Source: an uncultured Clostridia bacterium (GTDB taxonomy: Bacteria; Bacillota; Clostridia; Monoglobales; Monoglobaceae). From it: a stretch of DNA of 64,000 nt. The DNA lies in assembly GCA_947589045.1 (NCBI GenBank), contig CANQBQ010000006.1, forward strand, positions 1 to 64,000. The letters are read 5' to 3'. This document shows, in pieces, positions 27,119-35,114 of the stretch. The translations under genes and the position numbers were made by a program. Below the pieces are notes generated by a model. The model saw nothing but the letters and a program-made list of their open reading frames with translations. It was not told where the DNA came from and did no database searches. The stretch's first letter is position 1; each line of letters begins with the position of its first letter.

Positions 27119-27907
27119 TTGAGGAATATAGTTTTCTTTGACATTGACGGAACGCTTGTTTCGGACGACGGCGCTCATACCTTTCCCGAAAGCGCGAAGT
27201 CGGCTATCGCGGCGGCGCGAGAGAACGGACATCTTATGTATATCAATACGGGGCGCACTATTGTAAACATAGAGCGCGAGCTTATCGACGTCGGCTTTGA
27301 CGGCTTCGTGTGCGGCTGCGGAACGTATGTGAAATGCGGCGACGAGGTACTGCTCGGCTACACGCTTGACAAAAAGCTGTGCGCCGACACCGCGCGTCTT
27401 ATTCGTGAGTGTGATATAATCCCGCTTTATGAGCGGTATGATACGTTTTTCCTTGACGAAAAGGCGCGCGAAAACAAGCGTCTGCACGATTTGCGTATGT
27501 GGCATATACAGAACAATATCGCGGCGAACACGTCCATCGACTTTGATGAGTTCAGCTTTGACAAGTTTGTTGCGTGGTATGATGATAAAAGCGATATAGA
27601 GCGGTTCAGGCGCGAGCTTGACGACAGCCTCGATTACATAGACCGAGGCGTGGGCTTTTGCGAAATAGTATCCAAAAAATATTCAAAGGGTACGGGTGTC
27701 GATATGGTGCTGAAGCACGAGAAAATCCCGCGCGAAAATTCCTACGCGATAGGCGACAGTATGAACGACTTGCCTATGCTGGAGGCGGTGAACCACAGCA
27801 TAGCGATGGGGAACGGCGGAGTTTTACATAATTATGTTTCATTTGTCACAAAGGATGTCTTGGGCGGCGGAATAAAGTATGCGCTGGAGCATTTCGGAAT
27901 GATTTGA
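27119..27907 (+). CDS. HAD-superfamily hydrolase, Cof type
   Basis: A cytoplasmic phosphatase of HAD subfamily IIB. Motif I is FFDIDGTL (about 5-12), motif II is the threonine in INTGRT near 43, the motif III lysine lies near 195, and motif IV is GDSMNDLPML near 215. The cap domain sits between motifs II and III. Cof proteins act on sugar phosphates, flavin mononucleotide or similar small phosphates; the substrate is unknown. I start at TTG 27119 because AAGAGGTGA lies just upstream and the protein then begins at the core strand. It follows pyrE by 34 bases. Confidence 0.9.
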   Translation: MRNIVFFDIDGTLVSDDGAHTFPESAKSAIAAARENGHLMYINTGRTIVNIERELIDVGFDGFVCGCGTYVKCGDEVLLGYTLDKKLCADTARLIRECDIIPLYERYDTFFLDEKARENKRLHDLRMWHIQNNIAANTSIDFDEFSFDKFVAWYDDKSDIERFRRELDDSLDYIDRGVGFCEIVSKKYSKGTGVDMVLKHEKIPRENSYAIGDSMNDLPMLEAVNHSIAMGNGGVLHNYVSFVTKDVLGGGIKYALEHFGMI

Positions 27908-27933
27908 CGACTGCGCGGATAGGAGTGATTGAT

Positions 27934-28524
27934 TTGACGGTTTTTAAGGGCGTGAGAAGCGTCTGGCTTAATCATATTGTGGCGGTGCTTATTGCGCTTA
28001 TTTGCTCAATCCCGTTTTCGTATATAAGCAGGCTGATACCCACGATTTACAGTTCAATAATGCTGTTTATCTACGTCGCGATAATATACTCGTCGGGCTG
28101 GAATATCGGCAAGAAGGACTCGCGCAGGATACCCGGCTATTACCCGAATGTAAAACGCGCTGTCATAATTGCCCTTGTGTCAACGTCAATAACCGTCGCT
28201 CTGCTTATATTTCGCGTCATAGCCCCGTATATTTTTGACAGGGTATATGTCGCAAATCCCCTGAACGGCTCACAGCTCGAGCTTGCGGACTCCGGCGGTA
28301 TGATTGCCGCAAATGTTTTGTACAGACTGTGGCTCTATCCGTGTGCCGGATTTATGCCGGACGGCAACTTTACCGCTTATGTGTTAATGGGGCTTATAAT
28401 TCCCGTATTTGTTCCGCTGGGCTATATCGTGGGACTCAGGCGGTTCAGCGTGATTGAAAAATTTTATCCCAAGCTGATATATAAGCCGAAGGACAAAGAC
28501 GAAAACAGCGGCGGCAATAAGTAA
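27934..28524 (+). CDS. Small integral membrane protein of unknown function
   Basis: I do not recognise this 196-residue protein. Three or four hydrophobic segments are visible (about 13-33, 36-54, 75-98 and 148-170), with positively charged loops (KKDSRR near 63) and a hydrophilic lysine-rich C-terminus. TTG 27934 is preceded by AGGAGTGA and is a better start than the frame opening at 27904 inside the HAD gene. It is probably co-transcribed with that gene and is followed by a terminator. Confidence 0.75.
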   Translation: MTVFKGVRSVWLNHIVAVLIALICSIPFSYISRLIPTIYSSIMLFIYVAIIYSSGWNIGKKDSRRIPGYYPNVKRAVIIALVSTSITVALLIFRVIAPYIFDRVYVANPLNGSQLELADSGGMIAANVLYRLWLYPCAGFMPDGNFTAYVLMGLIIPVFVPLGYIVGLRRFSVIEKFYPKLIYKPKDKDENSGGNK

Positions 28525-28535
28525 TAAAAAATAAA

Positions 28536-28572
28536 ACCGTTTCATATTTTTTATATGAAACGGTATTTTTTT
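28536..28572 (+). terminator. Intrinsic terminator before the CwlD-like gene
   Basis: A perfect 12-bp stem (28536-28547 with 28553-28564) with a T5 loop is followed by seven T residues. No clear promoter lies between it and the amidase start at 28601, so that gene may depend on read-through or on a promoter I do not recognise. Confidence 0.88.
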
Positions 28573-28600
28573 GCAGTTCTACAAAAAGGAGCTTTAAACT

Positions 28601-29314
28601 ATGTTTTTTACCATAAAACGGCGTACAATAACGGCAGTCCTTATTGCGGCGGTGCTTGCGGCGGGAGCGGGCGCGTTGGCGTGGACTGCGGCACACCAAG
28701 ATGCGCCGGTGTTTGCCCTGCCGTCCGCAAACCGCGTTGTGCTGATTGACGCAGGTCACGGAGGACGCGATGCGGGCGCATCGGACAACGGAGTTATAGA
28801 AAAGGAAATAAACCTTAAAATAGCGCTAAAGCTACAGGAATATATTGAGCAAAGCGGCGGCGTTGCAGTTTTGACGCGCGACGAGGACGAGTCCACCGAG
28901 GACCCGAGCGTCAAGAACGGCGGCTCTTACAAAAAATCGGACTTGACCGCCCGCGTCGAGGCGGCAAAGGAGAACAAGGCGGATATTTATGTCAGCATAC
29001 ATATGAATAAGTTTAATTTGAGCAGCCGCGGCGCGCAGGTGTTTTACTCGGGCAACGACGACAAAAGCCGCATACTCGGCGAGATAATACAGCAGTCGCT
29101 TAAAGATGTTTTGCAGGACGGCAACACCCGCTCGGCAAAAAAGTCGGGCAGCAGTATATTTGTCCTGAAAAACGCAACAGTTCCCGCCGTTCTGGTGGAG
29201 TGCGGCTTCCTTTCAAATAAGGAGGAAGCGCGGCTTTTGGCTGACGACGCTTATCAGGCAAAGGTTGCGTGGGCGATATATCTCGGTATCACAAAATATT
29301 TTGCGGAAAATTGA
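28601..29314 (+). CDS. cwlD: N-acetylmuramoyl-L-alanine amidase, Amidase_3 family (CwlD-like)
   Basis: A zinc amidase that cleaves the bond between muramic acid and L-alanine in peptidoglycan. The 237-residue protein has an N-terminal membrane anchor or signal (about 9-30). All four family metal and catalytic residues are present: H in IDAGHGG near 52, E in IEKEINL near 67, H in SIHMN near 131 and E in VECGFLS near 205. The size, single domain and lack of cell-wall repeats match CwlD, which makes muramic lactam in the spore cortex. AAAGGAGC precedes the ATG. Confidence 0.88.
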   Translation: MFFTIKRRTITAVLIAAVLAAGAGALAWTAAHQDAPVFALPSANRVVLIDAGHGGRDAGASDNGVIEKEINLKIALKLQEYIEQSGGVAVLTRDEDESTEDPSVKNGGSYKKSDLTARVEAAKENKADIYVSIHMNKFNLSSRGAQVFYSGNDDKSRILGEIIQQSLKDVLQDGNTRSAKKSGSSIFVLKNATVPAVLVECGFLSNKEEARLLADDAYQAKVAWAIYLGITKYFAEN

Positions 29315-29336
29315 CGGCTTTTTATATCGTAATCTC

Positions 29337-29368
29337 AAATAAGGCGGCTCGAGCCGCCTTATTTTTTG
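29337..29368. terminator. Perfect 28-bp palindromic terminator
   Basis: 29337-29364 is a perfect palindrome centred on CTCGAG, with A and T flanks. It follows the amidase gene and insulates the hicAB promoter that starts at 29386. Confidence 0.85.
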
Positions 29369-29385
29369 ATAGTATTAAGAAGGGA

Positions 29386-29421
29386 TTGACAAATGCGTAT
29401 TTTATACGTATAATAAATACG
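29386..29421 (+). promoter_or_regulatory. Consensus hicAB promoter with overlapping operator dyad
   Basis: TTGACA at 29386-29391 and TATAAT at 29409-29414 are 17 bases apart. A dyad overlaps the -10: half-sites CGTATTT (29396-29402) and AAATACG (29415-29421) flank a 10-bp palindrome at 29403-29412. This is where a HicB DNA-binding domain would be expected to repress its own operon. Confidence 0.82.
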
Positions 29422-29423
29422 AG

Positions 29424-29606
29424 GTGAGAAAAACGAAACGAACGGATTTGATAAAACTGCTTGAACGGAACGGGTGGTATTTAAAAAGAAACGGAAGCGG
29501 GCATGATATATATACTAACGGAGCGGATAAAGAGACAATACCTCGGCACAGAGAGATAAAAGAAAATTTGGCGAAGGCGATAATCAAAAGAAGAGGACTG
29601 AAATAG
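29424..29606 (+). CDS. hicA: HicA-type mRNA interferase toxin
   Basis: A 60-residue HicA toxin with a double-stranded-RNA-binding-like fold; family members cleave mRNA without needing a ribosome. The catalytic histidine is H27 in GSGHDIYTNG, and the C-terminal ENLAKAIIKRRGL is typical. The start is GTG 29424, about two or three bases from the predicted transcription start, so the mRNA would be almost leaderless. hicB, the antitoxin gene, begins 44 bases downstream. Confidence 0.9.
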   Translation: MRKTKRTDLIKLLERNGWYLKRNGSGHDIYTNGADKETIPRHREIKENLAKAIIKRRGLK

Positions 29607-29650
29607 CGAGCGAGTTTTAACTTTTGAATATTTTTATATGGAGGATTACT

Positions 29651-30043
29651 ATGAAAAATTCATATCCGATTATTTTAATACGTGAGGACAAGGGGTTTAC
29701 GGTATATATTCCCGATTTTGACATCAATACGCAAGGCGACGATTTGACCGAAGCCATTGAGATGGCGCGTGACGCGATAGGACTGATGGGCATTGATATG
29801 CAGGACGATAACGAGACTCTGCCGTCTCCGAGTGTGATAAGTGATATTAAGCTGAAAAGCGGGGAAATATCATCTTTGGTTGACGTGGACTTTGATGAGT
29901 ACAGAAGGAAACACGAGATGCGGAGTGTAAAAAAGAACTGCACTATTCCGGGGTGGTTAAGCTACGAAGCCGAAAAAAGCAATATTAACTTCTCGGCGGT
30001 TTTGCAGGAGGCGTTAATGGAGCGTTTGCATATTACAAAATAA
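29651..30043 (+). CDS. hicB: HicB-family antitoxin
   Basis: The 130-residue antitoxin neutralises HicA. The N-terminal partial RNase-H-like HicB domain (about 1-65) contains YIPDFDINTQGDDLTEAIEMA. The C-terminal 45 residues (IPGWLSYEAEKSNINFSAVLQ region) resemble a ribbon-helix-helix or similar DNA-binding tail, fitting the operator at 29396-29421. GGAGG precedes ATG 29651. A terminator follows. Confidence 0.9.
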   Translation: MKNSYPIILIREDKGFTVYIPDFDINTQGDDLTEAIEMARDAIGLMGIDMQDDNETLPSPSVISDIKLKSGEISSLVDVDFDEYRRKHEMRSVKKNCTIPGWLSYEAEKSNINFSAVLQEALMERLHITK

Positions 30044-30047
30044 AGAT

Positions 30048-30084
30048 AAAATCTGCGCGGTAAAATTTTTGCCGCGCAGATTTT
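30048..30084. terminator. Bidirectional terminator between hicB and nth
   Basis: A perfect 13-bp stem (30048-30060 with 30072-30084) with an 11-base loop and AAAA/TTTT ends serves the converging hicB and nth genes. Confidence 0.9.
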
Positions 30085-30123
30085 CGAAAAGTCGATACGC
30101 ATTGAGACGAAAATATGCGTATT

Positions 30124-30765
30124 TTAAATTATTTTCGGGCAAAATTCGGCAATCGGACATTCGGCGCAGTTGGGTCTGCGCGCATCGCAGTAAGCTCTGC
30201 CGTGATGAACGAGCATATGGCAAAAGCTGCCCCAATTCTCTTTCGGTATGATTTTCATAAGGTCAAGCTCTATCTTATACGGGTCTTTGTTCACCGTAAA
30301 GCCCATACGGTTAGATAGACGGGTCGCGTGGGTGTCAACCACGACGCCGGGTATGCCGAACGCGTCGCCGAGCACCAGATTTGCGGTTTTGCGGCCGACA
30401 CCGGGCAGCTTTAAAAGCTCCTCCATACTTTGCGGCACCTCTCCGCCGAAGTCGTTTATCAGCATACGGCAGCAGCCGATTATATTTTTCGCCTTGTTTC
30501 TGAAAAATCCCGTGGATTTGATGTCGTTTTGCAGTTCAAGCTCGTCGGCGTTCGCAAACGCGTAAACGTCGGGGTATTTTTTGTAAAGAGCAGGCGTGAC
30601 GAGATTTACGCGCGCGTCGGTACATTGAGCCGCAAGCTGGGTCGCAATCAAAAGCTGGAGCGGGTCCTTGTATTCAAGGGTACACTCGCCCCTGCCGTAT
30701 ATATCCTTAAAAACGTCATAAATTTTTTCGGCGCGTTTCTGCTTTGATTTAAGCGACTCTCTCAT
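30124..30765 (-). CDS. nth: Endonuclease III
   Basis: A DNA glycosylase/AP lyase that removes oxidised pyrimidines. The 213-residue protein has the helix-hairpin-helix LPGVGRKTAN (about 113-122) with catalytic lysine, the catalytic aspartate in VVDTHATRL near 138, and the [4Fe-4S] loop with C-x6-C-x2-C-x5-C at the C-terminus (CDARRPNCAECPIAEFC). Length is normal. It is divergent from glyA with a 116-base shared upstream region. Confidence 0.96.
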   Translation of the reverse strand: MRESLKSKQKRAEKIYDVFKDIYGRGECTLEYKDPLQLLIATQLAAQCTDARVNLVTPALYKKYPDVYAFANADELELQNDIKSTGFFRNKAKNIIGCCRMLINDFGGEVPQSMEELLKLPGVGRKTANLVLGDAFGIPGVVVDTHATRLSNRMGFTVNKDPYKIELDLMKIIPKENWGSFCHMLVHHGRAYCDARRPNCAECPIAEFCPKII

Positions 30766-30802
30766 ATCCGACCACCCTTTTTAAAATTTTTAATAATTAC
30801 TA

Positions 30803-30831
30803 TTGCCAAAACACGACAAAAACAGTATAAT
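30803..30831 (+). promoter_or_regulatory. Promoter of glyA-rarA
   Basis: TTGCCA at 30803-30808, a 17-base spacer and TATAAT at 30826-30831, followed by a leader of about 45 bases. Confidence 0.75.
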
Positions 30832-30881
30832 ATAAAATATTGAAAAAGTAAAGCATTATGCTAAAGCAAAGGAGAATAAAA

Positions 30882-32120
30882 ATGTACTCATTTGATTATG
30901 TCAGCAAAACAGACCCCGAAATTGCCGAGGCGATACAGAATGAATTGAACAGACAGCGAAATAAGATTGAGCTTATTGCGTCGGAAAACTTTGTAAGCCC
31001 TGCGGTTATGGCGGCTATGGGTTCCCCGCTCACCAATAAGTATGCGGAGGGTTATCCCGGCAAGAGATATTACGGCGGATGCGAATATGTTGACGTCGTT
31101 GAGGATTTGGCGAGAGAGCGCGCAAAGAAGCTGTTTGGCGCGGAGTTCGCCAACGTACAGCCCCACTCGGGCGCGTCGGCTAATCTCGCGGTATTTTTTG
31201 CGGCTATGGAGCCGGGCGATACGTATCTCGGAATGAACCTTGCTCACGGCGGACACCTCAGCCACGGAAGCCCAGTTAACATTTCGGGTAAGTATTTTAA
31301 CGTCGTCCCCTACGGCGTTGACGACGAAACTCAGAGAATAGACTATGACGCTCTCGAAAAGCTCGCGCTGGAAAATAAGCCGAAGCTAATCTTGGCTGGC
31401 GCGAGCGCGTATGCGCGTGAGATAGATTTTAAAAAGTTCAGAGAAATTGCAGACGAGGTGGGCGCGTATCTTATGGTGGATATGGCGCATATTGCGGGAC
31501 TTGTCGCGGCAGGACTTCATCCCTCGCCTGTTCCGTATGCCGATTTTGTTACGACTACCACGCACAAAACGCTCAGAGGTCCCCGCGGCGGTATGATTTT
31601 GTGCAAGGAAAAGTACGGCGCGATGATAAACAAGGCGGTGTTCCCCGGAAATCAGGGCGGCCCGCTTATGCACGTTATCGCGGCTAAGGCGGTTTGCTTC
31701 AAAGAGGCTTTGTCACCCGAGTTCAAGGTTTATATGACGCAGGTCAAGAACAACGCGAAGGCGCTGTCCGATGCGCTTATCGCAAACGGTATTGACATTG
31801 TTTCGGGCGGCACCGACAACCACCTTATGCTGGTTGACCTTACCAAAACGGGCAAGACGGGCAAAGAAGTTGAGCATTGTCTTGACGAGATTGGAATTAC
31901 CGCGAACAAGAACACCATTCCGAACGACCCGCAAAGTCCGTTTGTCACAAGCGGCATAAGACTCGGAACTCCCGCAGTCACCACGCGTGGAATGAAAGAG
32001 GAGGATATGGCGGAAATCGCCGCTCTTATCACAATGGTTATAAAGGATTTTGAAGGTAACAAGGAGGAAGCGGCAAAGAGAGTAAAGGCTCTTTGCGCGA
32101 AGTATCCGCTTTATGAATAA
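30882..32120 (+). CDS. glyA: Serine hydroxymethyltransferase
   Basis: A PLP enzyme that interconverts serine and glycine with transfer of a one-carbon unit to tetrahydrofolate. The Schiff-base lysine is in [14 protein letters not shown] near 227, and the N-terminal [11 protein letters not shown] is diagnostic. Length is 412 residues. I chose ATG 30882, preceded by AAAGGAG, over an in-frame ATG at 30858. Its last eight bases overlap the start of rarA. Confidence 0.97.
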   Translation: MYSFDYVSKTDPEIAEAIQNELNRQRNKIELIASENFVSPAVMAAMGSPLTNKYAEGYPGKRYYGGCEYVDVVEDLARERAKKLFGAEFANVQPHSGASANLAVFFAAMEPGDTYLGMNLAHGGHLSHGSPVNISGKYFNVVPYGVDDETQRIDYDALEKLALENKPKLILAGASAYAREIDFKKFREIADEVGAYLMVDMAHIAGLVAAGLHPSPVPYADFVTTTTHKTLRGPRGGMILCKEKYGAMINKAVFPGNQGGPLMHVIAAKAVCFKEALSPEFKVYMTQVKNNAKALSDALIANGIDIVSGGTDNHLMLVDLTKTGKTGKEVEHCLDEIGITANKNTIPNDPQSPFVTSGIRLGTPAVTTRGMKEEDMAEIAALITMVIKDFEGNKEEAAKRVKALCAKYPLYE

Positions 32121-33408
32121 TCAGGGCAGAGATATACCTCTCGCCGACCGCATAAGACCCGCAGCCTTGGATGAGGTTGCGGGTCAAAAACACATACTCG
32201 GCGAGGGCAAAATTTTACGAAAAATTATAGAGAGCGGCAGAATACCGAATATGATATTTTACGGTCCTGCCGGTACGGGCAAGACCACGGTCGCAAATAT
32301 TGCCGCAAAGGCGAGCGGTCGGACACTTTATAAGCTGAACGCGACGAGCGCGTCGGTAAAGGACATAAAAGAAATCATAAACGACTGCGACAGCCTTATC
32401 GGTCAGAACGGTATACTTTTGTACCTCGACGAGATACAAAACTTCAACAAAAAGCAACAGCAATCCCTGCTCGAATACACCGAAAACGGCAAGATAACAT
32501 TGATTGCAAGCACGACCGAAAATCCGTATTTTTATGTTTACAACGCGATACTGAGCCGAAGCACGGTGTTTGAGTTTAAACAGCTCGGAGCGGAGGATAT
32601 AACCGAGGTTTTGGAGCGTGCGCTCGAAATTTTGTCGCGCGAGGATCTTGGCGGTGCGAGAATTTCGGCAGAAGAAAACGTACTGCGCCATATCTCCGAA
32701 AAGTCAGACGGAGACGTCAGAAAAGCGCTTACCGCGCTTGAAATGGCGGTTTTATATTCTGCTCCGTCCCCCGACGGCGGGGTTGACATAACTATGGAAA
32801 TGGCGGAACAATGCACGCAGAAGCACGCGTTTAAGTATGACAAAAACGGCGACAGCCACTACGATATAATAAGTGCGCTTCAAAAGTCGATACGCGGTTC
32901 CGACCCGAACGCGGCGGTGCATTATCTCGCAAGACTTGTCGCCGCCGACGATTTGCCTATCATATGCCGCAGGCTTTTGGTTATCGCGGCGGAGGACGTG
33001 GGACTGGCATACCCTATGGCTATACCGATTGTAAAGGCGTGCGTCGACAGTGCGCTTCAGCTCGGTTTTCCCGAGGCGCGCATACCGCTTGCGGACGCGG
33101 CGGTGCTGCTTGCGACCGCCCCGAAGTCCAATTCGGGATATAACGCGATAAATGCCGCGCTCTCGGATTTGCAGAGCCGCGATACGGGAGAAATACCGCG
33201 TCAGCTCCAGAACAAGCATTACGACGGAAGCGGCAACGAGGTGGTCGGACAGAATTATCTGTATCCGCACAGCTACCCGAACCATTATGTCGAGCAGCAG
33301 TATTTGCCCGATAACATAAAGGATGCCAAGTACTATGTGTTCGGAGAAAACAAAACCGAGCAGGCGGCAAAAGAGTATTGGGACAGAATAAAAGGAAAGA
33401 AAAAATAG
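32113..33408 (+). CDS. rarA: Replication-associated recombination protein RarA (MgsA-type AAA ATPase)
   Basis: A clamp-loader-like AAA+ ATPase that acts at stalled replication forks with SSB. Walker A is GPAGTGKTT near 50 and Walker B is LYLDEIQNF near 104, followed by the sensor STTENP near 130. The C-terminal MgsA oligomerisation domain (about 230-425) is complete, including [18 protein letters not shown]. The start overlaps glyA by eight bases, suggesting translational coupling; only a weak ribosome site is seen. An NSS transporter gene follows after 27 bases. Confidence 0.95.
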   Translation: MNNQGRDIPLADRIRPAALDEVAGQKHILGEGKILRKIIESGRIPNMIFYGPAGTGKTTVANIAAKASGRTLYKLNATSASVKDIKEIINDCDSLIGQNGILLYLDEIQNFNKKQQQSLLEYTENGKITLIASTTENPYFYVYNAILSRSTVFEFKQLGAEDITEVLERALEILSREDLGGARISAEENVLRHISEKSDGDVRKALTALEMAVLYSAPSPDGGVDITMEMAEQCTQKHAFKYDKNGDSHYDIISALQKSIRGSDPNAAVHYLARLVAADDLPIICRRLLVIAAEDVGLAYPMAIPIVKACVDSALQLGFPEARIPLADAAVLLATAPKSNSGYNAINAALSDLQSRDTGEIPRQLQNKHYDGSGNEVVGQNYLYPHSYPNHYVEQQYLPDNIKDAKYYVFGENKTEQAAKEYWDRIKGKKK

Positions 33409-33435
33409 AAAATATAATTTTGGGAGAGAGACAGG

Positions 33436-34836
33436 TTGGAGAAAAAGAGAAATTCATTTGGAGGTTCTCTCGGTTTTGTGCTTGCCGCCGCGGGAAGTGC
33501 GGTAGGTCTGGGCAACATATGGAGATTTCCGTATCTGGCAGCAAAGGACGACGGCGGTCTGTTTTTGGTAATATATCTGATTTTGGCTTTGACGTTCGGC
33601 TTTACTTTGCTCACAAGTGAAATTGCCATAGGCAGAAAAACCAAGCAGAGCGCGCTTACGGCTTACGGTAAGGTTAGTAAAAATTGGGGCTTTATCGGGA
33701 TTATTGCGTGTTTGGTGCCTTTGCTGATTATGCCGTACTACTGCGCGATAGGCGGCTGGGTGGTAAAGTATTTGATTGGATATGTTTCGGGAGCGGGGAC
33801 TGCCATGGCGGACACCGGCTACTTTACCTCTTATATTTCGGGAGTCTGGGAGCCTATCGTTCTTATGCTGGCGTTCCTTTTTGTCACCTCGTTTATTGTC
33901 GCACGCGGAGTAAACAAGGGCATTGAGGCATCGTCCAAAATAATTATGCCGATACTTTTGTTGCTCGTCATAGGAATAGCGATATTCTCAATCACCATAA
34001 GCCATACCGACGCCGACGGCACTACCCGAACGGGTCTTGACGGCTTGAAGGTGTACGTGGTGCCAAACCTTGAGGGGCTTACGATAAAGACGCTGTTCTC
34101 TGTCATAGTGGACGCGATGGGTCAGCTGTTCTTCAGCCTCAGCGTTGCGATGGGAATAATGATTGCGTATGGCTCATATGTAAAGGATGACGACAATCTT
34201 GTTAAGTCTATCAATCAAATCGAGCTGTTTGATACCATTGTGGCTTTTCTGGCGGGAGTAATGATTATCCCAGCGGTATATACGTTTATGGGAAGGGAAG
34301 GAATGGCTTCCTCGGGTCCGAGCCTTATGTTCATATCTCTGCCTAAGGTGTTCCGGGCTATGGGCAGGATTGGTCCCATAATAGGATTTTCATTCTTTGC
34401 CATGGTGCTTTTTGCGGCTCTGACAAGCGCGGTTTCGATTATGGAGGCTATAGTGTCGAGCTTTATGGATAAGTTCGGCATATCGAGAATTAAAGCCGTA
34501 ATTCTTGAGGCTGTAATCGCTCTGATTTTCGGAACGGCGGTCTGCCTCGGTTACAACAAATTGTACTTTGACGTGACGCTCCCCAACGGAACGCAGGGTC
34601 AAATCCTCGATATTATGGACTATCTCAGCAACAACTGCCTTATGCCTTTGGTTGCGATAGGCACGTGTATTTTGATAGGCTGGATTGCAAAACCGAAATA
34701 TGTAATAGACGAAGTGGAAAAAACGGGCTGCAAATTTTCCCGAAAATGGCTTTATATTGTTATGATTAAAGTAATTGCACCCATTTTGCTGATTATACTT
34801 CTGCTTAAATCGTTAGGTATTTTCACACTGATTTAA
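33436..34836 (+). CDS. Neurotransmitter:sodium symporter family (SNF) transporter
   Basis: A 466-residue secondary transporter of the LeuT/MhsT fold, probably a sodium-coupled amino-acid importer. The N-terminal signature GSAVGLGNIWRFPYLA (about 21-36) forms part of the substrate and sodium sites in TM1. Eleven or twelve hydrophobic segments are evident. Start is TTG 33436 behind GGGAGAGAG. The substrate is not predictable. It follows glyA-rarA on the same strand and is closed by a GC-rich terminator. Confidence 0.93.
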   Translation: MEKKRNSFGGSLGFVLAAAGSAVGLGNIWRFPYLAAKDDGGLFLVIYLILALTFGFTLLTSEIAIGRKTKQSALTAYGKVSKNWGFIGIIACLVPLLIMPYYCAIGGWVVKYLIGYVSGAGTAMADTGYFTSYISGVWEPIVLMLAFLFVTSFIVARGVNKGIEASSKIIMPILLLLVIGIAIFSITISHTDADGTTRTGLDGLKVYVVPNLEGLTIKTLFSVIVDAMGQLFFSLSVAMGIMIAYGSYVKDDDNLVKSINQIELFDTIVAFLAGVMIIPAVYTFMGREGMASSGPSLMFISLPKVFRAMGRIGPIIGFSFFAMVLFAALTSAVSIMEAIVSSFMDKFGISRIKAVILEAVIALIFGTAVCLGYNKLYFDVTLPNGTQGQILDIMDYLSNNCLMPLVAIGTCILIGWIAKPKYVIDEVEKTGCKFSRKWLYIVMIKVIAPILLIILLLKSLGIFTLI

Positions 34837-34853
34837 CGGATTTTCAAAAAATC

Positions 34854-34888
34854 GCGGCGGCATTTTTTGTGCCGCCGCACCTTTTTTG
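34854..34888 (+). terminator. Terminator after the NSS transporter gene
   Basis: A 9-bp GC-rich stem (34854-34862 with 34870-34878) with a T-rich loop is followed by ACC and six T residues. Confidence 0.88.
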
Positions 34889-34917
34889 AAAAATTTTGAA
34901 AAATTTTTCAAAAAAGG
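34880..34917. repeat. 14-bp inverted repeat adjoining the homocysteine synthase promoter
   Basis: Arms 34880-34893 and 34904-34917 are perfect inverted copies separated by ten bases. The right arm ends three bases before the -35 box at 34920. The arm is AT-rich, so it could be an operator, a terminator extension or simply an A/T tract. Confidence 0.6.
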
Positions 34918-34919
34918 TA

Positions 34920-34948
34920 TTGACACATTATAATTCCTGTGGTATTAT
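34920..34948 (+). promoter_or_regulatory. Promoter of the homocysteine synthase gene and its upstream ORF
   Basis: TTGACA at 34920-34925, a 17-base spacer and TATTAT at 34943-34948 with extended TGG. The leader to the main start codon is about 160 bases. Confidence 0.8.
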
Positions 34949-35005
34949 CTATAACATATTAAATACATATGTTTTATAAGTTATTATTTGCGGAAGGTGA
35001 TGGAT

Positions 35006-35068
35006 ATGAAAACGGAACATATCTTTAATATGTTTGACAGCCGAATGTGCGGGATATTCCAAGGTTAA
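35006..35068 (+). CDS. Candidate 20-residue leader peptide upstream of homocysteine synthase
   Basis: A short frame inside the leader has ATG 35006 behind GGAAGGTGATGG. It encodes MKTEHIFNMFDSRMCGIFQG and ends 46 bases before the homocysteine synthase start. Three of 20 residues are methionine and an MC pair is near the end, notable because the downstream enzyme makes methionine/cysteine precursors. No SAM riboswitch or T-box is visible in the rest of the leader. A sulfur-amino-acid-sensing leader peptide is possible but unproven, and no terminator hairpin follows the ORF. Confidence 0.45.
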   Translation: MKTEHIFNMFDSRMCGIFQG

Positions 35069-35114
35069 GTATTAAAAAATAAAATTAAAAAATTAAGAAA
35101 AGAGGAATATTAAA

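Noticed and set aside
34949-35114. SAM riboswitch before homocysteine synthase
   Set aside because: The conserved S-box core sequences are not present in the AT-rich leader.
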